From Prevotella sp. (lineage in GTDB: Bacteria > Bacteroidota > Bacteroidia > Bacteroidales > Bacteroidaceae): DNA of 42,031 nucleotides. The translations under genes were made by a program, and so were the position numbers. The stretch is from contig JALFIX010000160.1 in assembly GCA_022775105.1 (NCBI GenBank), positions 1 through 42,031 on the forward strand, written 5' to 3'. Positions 17,923-25,090 of this stretch are shown here, piece after piece (position 1 is the first letter of the stretch; every line of letters begins with the position of its first letter). Below the pieces are notes generated by a model. The model had not been told where the DNA came from and ran no database searches. It worked only from the letters and a program-made list of their open reading frames with translations.

Positions 17923-18627
17923 CGCCTCCTTCTCCACATGCATCAGAGCCTTAAGTATCTCAAGATCCTCGATAGTAGTAACCTTGATGTTCTTCTCCGA
18001 CCCAGGGACGATGTGCATCTCCCTGCCTCCAAGTTCCGCCATAAGAGTACACGAGGCTACAGAATTGTTTATACCACGAGCAGCGGCTTCCTCATGTGCG
18101 GCGATAAGATTGCGCAGACGGAATGTCTGCGGTGTCTGCGTGCGGATGAGCTTGTCGCGCGGGATGCTTGTGGTTGTGGAAAAACCGTCCTCACTCTCAA
18201 GGATTGCCTCACGACATTTGATGCCGGTGATGGCATAGCCATATTTCTGACAGATGGCGATGTTGGATGATATAATGTCCTGCGACAGCAACGGACGCAC
18301 GGCATCATGCACCAACACCAAGTCATCATCAGCGATTCCCGCCTCCTTCAAGCCATATATACCATTATGTATGGACTCCTGTCCGTTGCTCCCACCGGGG
18401 AATATCCATCTCAACTTAGTCACCATAAACTGGTTGGCGTAAGACTGCAAGACAGTCTGCCAACCGTCGAGACAAACGACAGCAATGCCGTCGATGTCAG
18501 GATGTTTCTGGAAAGCTAACATCGTATGAATGATAATCGGACAGTTGTCCACATGCATAAACTGCTTGGGAATATCCTGTCCCATCCTGTTGCCCGACCC
18601 TCCAGCTATAATCAATGCGTAGTTCAT
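17911..18627 (-). CDS. IspD/TarI-like cytidylyltransferase
   Basis: The 238-residue protein has the IspD-family fold signatures: ALIIAGGSGNRMG with PKQF at residues 5-23 (CTP-binding loop) and LVHDAVRPL in the middle. Family members make CDP-methylerythritol (isoprenoid pathway) or CDP-ribitol and related alditols for surface polymers. Its place between an epimerase and a LicD-type transferase gene, with overlapping reading frames, favours the surface-polymer role. A housekeeping ispD cannot be excluded without a search for a second copy in the genome. The ATG overlaps the licD-type stop by 4 bp. Confidence 0.82.
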   Translation of the reverse strand: MNYALIIAGGSGNRMGQDIPKQFMHVDNCPIIIHTMLAFQKHPDIDGIAVVCLDGWQTVLQSYANQFMVTKLRWIFPGGSNGQESIHNGIYGLKEAGIADDDLVLVHDAVRPLLSQDIISSNIAICQKYGYAITGIKCREAILESEDGFSTTTSIPRDKLIRTQTPQTFRLRNLIAAHEEAAARGINNSVASCTLMAELGGREMHIVPGSEKNIKVTTIEDLEILKALMHVEKEAWIK

Positions 18628-19532
18628 ATTTCATTCTTAATTCTTAATTCTTCATTCTTCATTTTCAATCTCCCCAGCGCCTCCTCCCTCGTCTCCTTAC
18701 GGTCGAGATTCACGTATGCCCTATGATGCTTTTCCACCCTCTGTTCCTCGGGCGGAAACTGCATATAGTCGTTGAAGAAGTGGCGCAGATACTTGTCGTA
18801 CTCCTGCGGCAGCGGCACCTCGATATCCTCAAACGGAAACATCTTTCCCTCGCCGAGCCATTCCTTCGGAAAGACCTCCTTGAAACCGTATGAACCCGTA
18901 TATACCTGCACATTGCGAGCCTTGTCATAGTCGTAGCGATGACTTATCTCGTCCATCTGTGCTATGAGATGGCGGCGCACTCCACTACGATTGAAGAAGG
19001 CGATTGTCTTGATTACAAACCTTCCCCACTCTTTGGGGTCAGTGAGCAACTGCATATATTCCCAAAAGGTGTTGTGCGTGGATATGGCATTCAGTCGATT
19101 GATAATCTTGGTGTATTTCGCCTTCAACTGCTTTGCCTTCTCCACGTCGTCGTCAGTGGCGTCCAAGGGGAAGATATCCACATACAGACCAGTGACACAA
19201 GGTATATGTCTGTCTTCTATAAGCGTGGTGTTCCGATTAGAAATTTTTGAGAAATACAGGGGATAGGTAGGGTCGGAATACGGCGTGATGATTTCATAAT
19301 TGCCGAAATCCTCCTCCCTTGCTATCTGCAGCAGTCGGTCGTAGTCAGGCCTTGGCATGATGACATCAATGTCGTCGTCCCAAGGAATGATACCATGATG
19401 ACGCACCGCCCCTATTGCCGTACCCGCACAGCAGTAGTATCTGAGCTGATGCCTTTCGCATATCTGCATAAAGGCCTTCAATATATCAAGAATAGTGGCA
19501 TTCCACCGTTTCTTTACCTTTTTTATGTCCAT
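18624..19532 (-). CDS. LicD family phosphotransferase
   Basis: LicD proteins transfer phosphocholine or other CDP-linked phospho-groups onto surface glycans. The 302-residue protein has the family core at residues 35-60: YYCCAGTAIGAVRHHGIIPWDDDIDVIM, with the metal-binding DDDID at 52-56. It is the first gene of a three-gene minus-strand operon with the cytidylyltransferase and the epimerase, which could supply the CDP donor. The last 13 residues (MKNEELRIKNEI) are encoded by a heptamer repeat array, so the natural C-terminus has probably been extended by repeat DNA. Confidence 0.88.
   Translation of the reverse strand: MDIKKVKKRWNATILDILKAFMQICERHQLRYYCCAGTAIGAVRHHGIIPWDDDIDVIMPRPDYDRLLQIAREEDFGNYEIITPYSDPTYPLYFSKISNRNTTLIEDRHIPCVTGLYVDIFPLDATDDDVEKAKQLKAKYTKIINRLNAISTHNTFWEYMQLLTDPKEWGRFVIKTIAFFNRSGVRRHLIAQMDEISHRYDYDKARNVQVYTGSYGFKEVFPKEWLGEGKMFPFEDIEVPLPQEYDKYLRHFFNDYMQFPPEEQRVEKHHRAYVNLDRKETREEALGRLKMKNEELRIKNEI
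18628..18664 (-). repeat. heptamer array encoding the LicD C-terminus
   Basis: Tandem units of AAGAATT and GAATGAA type (minus strand) are read through by the licD-type frame and end at its stop codon, which overlaps the next start codon. Confidence 0.8.
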
Positions 19533-19583
19533 AACACCTTGTAGTTTATATCCACAATACTGTCAAATGTCTTATTTAGCGTA

Positions 19584-19614
19584 CAAAGTTAGTCTTTTTT
19601 TTGTTTTCCACAAA
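19584..19614 (-). promoter_or_regulatory. predicted promoter of the licD-type operon
   Basis: On the minus strand TTTG (19611-19614) and TAACTTTG (19584-19591) are 19 bp apart, 50 bp before the start codon. Confidence 0.7.
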
Positions 19615-19630
19615 ATATTATCCGCCTTTT

Positions 19631-19662
19631 TTTCCCAATATCAGAATATTATATTAATTTTG
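19631..19662 (+). promoter_or_regulatory. predicted promoter of the flippase gene
   Basis: TAATTTTG at 19655-19662 with TTTC at 19631-19634, 20 bp upstream. It is divergent from the licD-type promoter in the same 150-bp spacer. Confidence 0.6.
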
Positions 19663-19684
19663 CAGCCAAAAACACGTTCAAGAC

Positions 19685-21145
19685 ATGGACAACCTGAAAG
19701 AAAAGACGGCAAAGGGACTGCTTTGGGGAGCATTAAACAGCAGTACGATGCAGGTGCTTAACCTTGTGTTCGGCATCTTCCTCGCCCGTATGCTCTCGCC
19801 CCACGACTATGGTATTGTGGGTGTGCTCGCCATATTCAGCCTTATCGCCGGCAACCTCCAAAGCAGCGGATTCACCCAAGGGCTCACCAACATCAAGCAA
19901 CCCACGGCAAACGATTACAACTCCGTATTCTGGTTTAATGTCTCGGTGAGCATAGTCTGCTATGTCGTTCTTTTCTTCTGCGCTCCGCTGATAGCGTGGT
20001 TTTTCCATTCCGACGAACTGGTTCCCTTGTCGCGGTTTGTATTCTTGGGATTCCTGATTTCATCGTTCGGAATAACCCGCAATGCCATTATGTTCAAGAA
20101 GATAATGGCTCGCGAGAGGGCTATGACTGGATTTATATCTCTCTTGATCTCAGGGGCTTGCGGCATTGTGTTGGCATACAACGGCATGGCATATTGGAGC
20201 TTGGCTTGGCAGTCGGTGTTATTTGTATTGATACAGAATATATGCCGTTATTATTACACTCGCAAGATGTGGAAGCCGTCGCTATGTGTGGATTTCTCTC
20301 CCATCAAGAAGATGTTCCCCTTCAGCGTCAAGATTCTCATTACCACCATCATCAACACCATCAACAATAATGTGCTGACGTTTATCTTCGGCAATCTCTT
20401 CCCGATGAAGACGGTGGGCAATTTCTCACAGGCAATGAAATGGGACACTATGGCTTACACCACCATCTCGGGAACAATAGAACAGGTGGCGCAACCGATA
20501 CTTGTGGAGATTGGCGACGACAAGGACCGCGAGCTGCGCGTGTTCCGCAAGATGATGCGCTTCACGGCATTCCTTGTCTTCCCATGTCTCTTCGGTCTTT
20601 CGCTTGTGGCTGAGGAGTTTATCCTTGTCACCATCTCCGCCAAATGGATAGACAGTGTGCCTCTGCTCCAGATACTCTGCGTGGGCGGAGCCTTCATGCC
20701 TTTCTATACTATGTATCAGCATCTTGTGATTTCGGCAGGACGCTCGGATATATATATGTGGTGTAACATTGGACAAATAATAATCCAGATAGGCATCATC
20801 CTTGCATTTCATTCCTTTGGTATTGTGACGATGGTGATAGCCTATACCACCTTCACTATAGCATGGCTTGGCGTATGGCATATCTTTGCCAAGCGGCTCA
20901 TCGGAATAAGATATCGGGATTTGTTCAAGGACATTGCCCCGTTTATGCTTGCCTCGGCAGGAGTGATGATTGTCACTCATTATCTCACGACATTATTGTC
21001 CAATAGCATCGCTCCATATATCGCTACACCCTATATTCTTCTTCCCCTGAGGATAGTTATTGCGGGGATATTATATTACGGTGTGATGAAGCTGGCGAGA
21101 GTGAATATTATGGATGAATGTATCAGCTATGTCAAGCGCAAGTAA
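19685..21145 (+). CDS. Wzx-like polysaccharide flippase
   Basis: This is an integral membrane exporter of the MOP superfamily, which moves lipid-linked oligosaccharides across the inner membrane. The 486-residue protein is strongly hydrophobic with about 12-14 membrane segments. Its N-terminal stretch (LLWGALNSSTMQVLNLVFGIFLARMLSPHDYGIVG) is typical of polysaccharide biosynthesis proteins of the WzxC/RfbX group. It is divergently transcribed from the licD-type operon and belongs functionally with it and with the two glycosyltransferases at 22865-25086. The exact substrate is unknown. Confidence 0.9.
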   Translation: MDNLKEKTAKGLLWGALNSSTMQVLNLVFGIFLARMLSPHDYGIVGVLAIFSLIAGNLQSSGFTQGLTNIKQPTANDYNSVFWFNVSVSIVCYVVLFFCAPLIAWFFHSDELVPLSRFVFLGFLISSFGITRNAIMFKKIMARERAMTGFISLLISGACGIVLAYNGMAYWSLAWQSVLFVLIQNICRYYYTRKMWKPSLCVDFSPIKKMFPFSVKILITTIINTINNNVLTFIFGNLFPMKTVGNFSQAMKWDTMAYTTISGTIEQVAQPILVEIGDDKDRELRVFRKMMRFTAFLVFPCLFGLSLVAEEFILVTISAKWIDSVPLLQILCVGGAFMPFYTMYQHLVISAGRSDIYMWCNIGQIIIQIGIILAFHSFGIVTMVIAYTTFTIAWLGVWHIFAKRLIGIRYRDLFKDIAPFMLASAGVMIVTHYLTTLLSNSIAPYIATPYILLPLRIVIAGILYYGVMKLARVNIMDECISYVKRK

Positions 21146-21268
21146 TTCTTTCATTAGAGTTACCAAAATGTCGTTTTCAGCCTCTATGAACTCCAAATGC
21201 CCTAGCATTCCTTGATTATGTATGATGAAAATTCATGCACATTTCTATTATATATAGTTAATAATTAA

Positions 21269-21381
21269 GAAAAAGTGTAATTCCTTAGTGCATATTTAAT
21301 GGAAAAAGTGTAATTTTGCAGTCGCAAATTCTTGGGAAAAGTGTAATTTTATAAGTCTCAAAACTTGGAAAAAGTGTAATT
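21269..21381 (+). repeat. four direct repeats spaced about 33 bp apart before the AAA ATPase gene
   Basis: GAAAAAGTGTAATT occurs at 21269-21282, 21302-21315 and 21368-21381, with a one-A-shorter copy at 21336-21348. The offsets are 33, 34 and 32 bp. The second copy overlaps TAATTTTG (21311-21318), a good -7 box. The last copy ends 5 bp before the ATG. The regular spacing equals about three helical turns. Confidence 0.85.
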
Positions 21382-21386
21382 TGGTT

Positions 21387-22745
21387 ATGCTATACAGAAA
21401 GATAAGTACTGATATTGAGGCACATCTGCGCTCTGGCAGTGACAAGATTATGGTCATTGAAGGAGCCAGGCAGATCGGCAAGTCATATATAATACGTGAA
21501 GTCGGAAAACGACTTTACAAAAACTTCGTCGAGGTAAACTTCGCCAAGGATGACGAGACGGAAGGCCTGTTCCGCGACATACGTGAACTGGGCGAGTTCT
21601 ATATTACCCTTAGTATGGTGGCTGGCGGAAAGTTGGGCGATAAGTCAGACACACTCGTCTTCCTCGATGAGATACAGCATTATCCCCAATACCTCACTAT
21701 GTTGAAATTCCTGCGCGAGGAAGGCAAGTTCACCTATATAGCCAGTAGAAGCATGCTCGGCATTGCCCTTAGAAATACAGTTTCTATACCAATTGGCAGC
21801 ATTATCCGCAAGCAGATGTATCAGCTTGATTTTGAAGAATGGCTGATAGCTGAAGGCTGGGGCAAGGAGGCGCTCGACCATGTGCGTGATTGCTACAAGC
21901 GACGTGTTTCTCTCTCTGAGGCACAACATGCCAACTTGTTGGGAGAGTTCAAGAAGTATCTGCTTGTGGGAGGCATGCCGGATGCTGTCAACACCTATAT
22001 GGATACTCACAACATCGTCAGGGTTCGTGAGGTTCAGGATGCCATACGCAATCTCTACAAGGAAGATGCCTCCAAATATGAGAAAGAGTCAGGCAAGAAA
22101 CTCCTTGTGCGTCGCATCTACGACATGATTGTATCGCAGATGGAAAACAAGAAGAAGCGTATTGTGGCAAAAGACATCCGCGACAAGAAGGGCGACCGAT
22201 TCGAATGGTTTGCCGAGGAGTTTGAATACCTCATATCTTCGGGTATAGCGCTCGATGTGCACGCTATCTCTAATCCGAAATATCCTCTTTCAGAGTCTGT
22301 TCACAAGAATCTTCTGAAACTGTATCTGAATGATGTGGGAATGCTCACGGGACGGTTGTATGATTACAATATCGCTCCTGTAATAAAAGATGAACGTAGC
22401 ATCAATCTCGGCTCGGTTTATGAGAGTGTCGTTGCTCAGGAATTGAAGGCGCACGGGCACGATCTCTTCTATTACGACAATGCAAAGAAGGGTGAGGTTG
22501 ACTATCTTGTCAACAATGTTTCGGGAATGACAGTATTGCCTATCGAGGTGAAATCAGGCAAAGACTTCACTTCGCACAAGGCTCTTGACCGATTTCTGGC
22601 TGACGAGGAGTACAACATCCCGTCGGGCATAGTGCTTGATAATGAGCGTGAAGTATATACAAAGAATAAGGTCACATATATGCCCGTGTATTTTGTGATG
22701 TGTATAGAGCGAGCAGAAATCCCCGAAGGTGAATATATATTCTGA
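21387..22745 (+). CDS. AAA ATPase with C-terminal DUF4143 domain
   Basis: This belongs to a large family of bacterial and archaeal ATPases of unknown role that are often present in many copies per genome. With the ATG at 21387 the product has 452 residues (a TTG at 21381 is less likely). It has Walker A GARQIGKS (26-33) and Walker B LVFLDEIQ (90-97). The C-terminal DUF4143 part has a PD-(D/E)XK-like pattern, GEVDYLV ... PIEVKSG. The sensor region, usually SGSxLG in relatives, reads SRSMLG here (R121), a possible one-base change. It splits the surface-polysaccharide genes and is preceded by phased repeats, suggesting insertion of an accessory unit. Confidence 0.85.
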   Translation: MLYRKISTDIEAHLRSGSDKIMVIEGARQIGKSYIIREVGKRLYKNFVEVNFAKDDETEGLFRDIRELGEFYITLSMVAGGKLGDKSDTLVFLDEIQHYPQYLTMLKFLREEGKFTYIASRSMLGIALRNTVSIPIGSIIRKQMYQLDFEEWLIAEGWGKEALDHVRDCYKRRVSLSEAQHANLLGEFKKYLLVGGMPDAVNTYMDTHNIVRVREVQDAIRNLYKEDASKYEKESGKKLLVRRIYDMIVSQMENKKKRIVAKDIRDKKGDRFEWFAEEFEYLISSGIALDVHAISNPKYPLSESVHKNLLKLYLNDVGMLTGRLYDYNIAPVIKDERSINLGSVYESVVAQELKAHGHDLFYYDNAKKGEVDYLVNNVSGMTVLPIEVKSGKDFTSHKALDRFLADEEYNIPSGIVLDNEREVYTKNKVTYMPVYFVMCIERAEIPEGEYIF

Positions 22746-22746
22746 T

Positions 22747-22861
22747 ACCTCGTGTAAGACCGTTGCGGTACGAGGGACTGTCCCCTGTACCTCCTTGGCA
22801 GTATGATTAATAACCTTAGTACCGCAAGATTAATAACCTTAGTGCCGCAGGGTTATTAATC
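22747..22861. terminator. convergent spacer with hairpins and a 23-bp tandem duplication
   Basis: The spacer lies between the ATPase gene (+) and a glycosyltransferase gene (-). CCTCGT/ACGAGG forms a hairpin at 22748-22773. A 23-bp unit is repeated at 22805-22827 and 22828-22850, followed by the inverted GGTTATTAATC at 22851-22861. This gives an 11-bp stem with the start of either copy. There is no strong T-run, so the terminator role is inferred from position. Confidence 0.5.
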
Positions 22862-22864
22862 TTA

Positions 22865-23956
22865 TCAGCAATGATATACTTTCTCATAATTGCGCTGCAT
22901 ACTTGCCAATGAGAAATTGTCCATTGCATACGACATTGCCTTGGAGCCAAGAGACTCTCTCGACATCGAAGGCAATAACACGTTGAAGATATGAAGATAA
23001 TGCTCTACGTTGTTGTTCTCTACTTTTAGGGGCCAGTCTTCAGGGAGTGTTTCACCTAATCCGGGGCAGTTATTGATAACATTGGGAAGTCCTGCCATTG
23101 ATGCCTCTATTGCCACTATGCTAAGTCCCTCAAACTCCGAAGGCATGAACATATAATCAAAAGATGAGAGATATGACGACAAACCGAACAACGGGGGATT
23201 GATGCTCACATTCTTCTGTCCGGCTAATCGGCTGTAGATGAGTTCTGACAAAGAGCCATCGCCGAAGATATGGAAATGATATCTTTCGTCATCCTTCATT
23301 CCCTGCAACACCTCAACGAGGGTGGATATTCCCTTCTGACGCTCAAATCGTCCGGCAAAGATAACGTTTGTCTTTTCCTCTACAAGATGTTGATAAGGCT
23401 GGGTTTCTGTCTTCCCTACACCATTATATATAATAGGTGTATCCTCGCCAAAGCGATTAAGATACGACTGCCTCACCGACTGCGATATGGCGATATTGCT
23501 CTTATGCGATATAAAGAAACGCTCACAGATATTGCCTATTCTCCCCTGCCCTGTCCAAAGCACATTGTTGTGAATAGTCCTCACCACCTTGCATCGGCGT
23601 GCAATGAATGGAAACATCTTCATTGCAGTAACAATACACATGTCAGGTCCTTCGGTATGAGTATGGACTACATCGGGATGCCAGCGCAACCATATATACA
23701 GGAATCTCAGGGGAAACAGCAAAGCATTGACACGCTCGAAGACGAAATGCCATCTTATATCCGGCATCCATGACCTATGGCATGTCACTCCCGACTCCCT
23801 CATCTCAGCAATAAACCGTTGCGTATATTCAGAACGTCCCCTCATCATCTCCACGAGATGATACTCCACGTCCTTACTGCCCGATTTTGCGATACTGGCA
23901 GCCACCTTCTCTGCTCCTCCCATATCGAAATGGGATATGAAATGAAAGACCAACAT
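22865..23956 (-). CDS. glycosyltransferase family 4
   Basis: This cytoplasmic GT-B fold transferase adds a sugar to a growing lipid-linked glycan. The 363-residue protein has the N-terminal acceptor lobe (HFISHFDMGGAEKVA) and NVIFAGRFERQKG, the usual start of the nucleotide-sugar lobe. The EX7E-like motif appears in SEFEGLSIVAIEASMAGLPNV. It is the last gene of a minus-strand run M16 protease, GT, GT. The sugar and linkage cannot be read from the sequence. Confidence 0.88.
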   Translation of the reverse strand: MLVFHFISHFDMGGAEKVAASIAKSGSKDVEYHLVEMMRGRSEYTQRFIAEMRESGVTCHRSWMPDIRWHFVFERVNALLFPLRFLYIWLRWHPDVVHTHTEGPDMCIVTAMKMFPFIARRCKVVRTIHNNVLWTGQGRIGNICERFFISHKSNIAISQSVRQSYLNRFGEDTPIIYNGVGKTETQPYQHLVEEKTNVIFAGRFERQKGISTLVEVLQGMKDDERYHFHIFGDGSLSELIYSRLAGQKNVSINPPLFGLSSYLSSFDYMFMPSEFEGLSIVAIEASMAGLPNVINNCPGLGETLPEDWPLKVENNNVEHYLHIFNVLLPSMSRESLGSKAMSYAMDNFSLASMQRNYEKVYHC

Positions 23957-24003
23957 TTTGAATATTTATTAAATGAAGAATTTTTTGGGGGGATTTAAAG
24001 GAG

Positions 24004-25086
24004 TTAACTTCTTTTTACAACCTCCGCCACTTCTTTGGCGCATATCTCGACATTGAATTTTCTCTGAGCCAACGCCCTTGCATTGCGCCCCATCTCGGCG
24101 GCTTTGTCGGGATGCTCGGTGATGTATCTTATGGCGGAAATCCATCCTTGAATGTCTCCGTAATCCACGAGTATTCCACAGCCTTCCTTCTCTATGTCCA
24201 TGGGCAGATGGGGATTGCGACTGCATATCATCGGCACGCCAAGACCTAAGGCCTCTACTACTGTTGTCAAGCCTACGGTGTATTTCGTTTCCAAGCAACA
24301 GATGCAGACGCATTGCGCACGATATACCAACAGACAGAAGTCACTGTGCTTATATCCCGAAGTGAAATGCACCTTCACATTGTCATGGATATCCATCGCG
24401 GCAAACATAGCCTCGTAGTCGATGCCGCAATTGCGCTTATTGAGGTAGATTTCTATAGGAGCACCTGTGGCGTTGAATGCTTCCACGAGGGTTTTCATGT
24501 CCCTCATCTCACGTCCTGTGGAGATAAATCCCTCATGATTAGAGCTACCTTTCCCTGAGGCAACAACGTTCTCTTTCTCAGAGGCAATCACCCTGTCGTA
24601 ATACTCGATGTCAGGTCCCCAATGCCCGAGGTGCATTCTCTCTGGCACTGCCTTTGACGTCTTAAGCGACTCGTCTATCAAGTCCTGCGAGAAGAAAAAC
24701 ATGTCGTCCATCCCCTTATAGAACAATCGTCCGAGCACCTCGCGCCACTTCTTCGACGAGCGCACTATCGGTTGGTGATGCCACAGGATTATCGGACGGC
24801 GATACAGGCCCAAGGCATGAAGAAAGATGATAATCTCCAATCCACGATAGTGGGTGGCATATATGGCGTCATACTTCTCGCGGCACGTCAGAATCCTGTA
24901 TGCCGTATATAGCATCAGCGGCAGACGCTTCAACCCGAACTCCTTGAACTTGTGCGGGATGATTTCAATGCCGTGACGCTCGAGATGCGTAGCCCCATAC
25001 AACAAATGTCCAGGGAATGAACCTTTGCGCCATTCCCTGAACATAAATTGGATGTTTTCGGTATGATAGAAATATACCTTTGTCAT
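24004..25086 (-). CDS. glycosyltransferase, GT-B fold
   Basis: The 360-residue protein is a GT1/GT4-type transferase: the donor lobe contains TVGLTTVVEALGLGVPMICSRNPHLPMDIE, the expected sugar-nucleotide site, and the N-terminal lobe shows acceptor-domain strands and helices. It starts 4 bp after the M16 protease stop codon and precedes the second glycosyltransferase gene by 47 bp, so all three are probably one transcript. A role in the same surface glycan as the LicD and flippase genes is inferred from position. Confidence 0.83.
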   Translation of the reverse strand: MTKVYFYHTENIQFMFREWRKGSFPGHLLYGATHLERHGIEIIPHKFKEFGLKRLPLMLYTAYRILTCREKYDAIYATHYRGLEIIIFLHALGLYRRPIILWHHQPIVRSSKKWREVLGRLFYKGMDDMFFFSQDLIDESLKTSKAVPERMHLGHWGPDIEYYDRVIASEKENVVASGKGSSNHEGFISTGREMRDMKTLVEAFNATGAPIEIYLNKRNCGIDYEAMFAAMDIHDNVKVHFTSGYKHSDFCLLVYRAQCVCICCLETKYTVGLTTVVEALGLGVPMICSRNPHLPMDIEKEGCGILVDYGDIQGWISAIRYITEHPDKAAEMGRNARALAQRKFNVEICAKEVAEVVKRS

Positions 25087-25090
25087 ATTC

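Noticed and set aside
21269..21381. CRISPR-like regular repeats
   Set aside because: Units are only 14 bp, there are four of them, the intervals are 18-21 bp, and no cas gene is present; promoter-associated repeats fit better.
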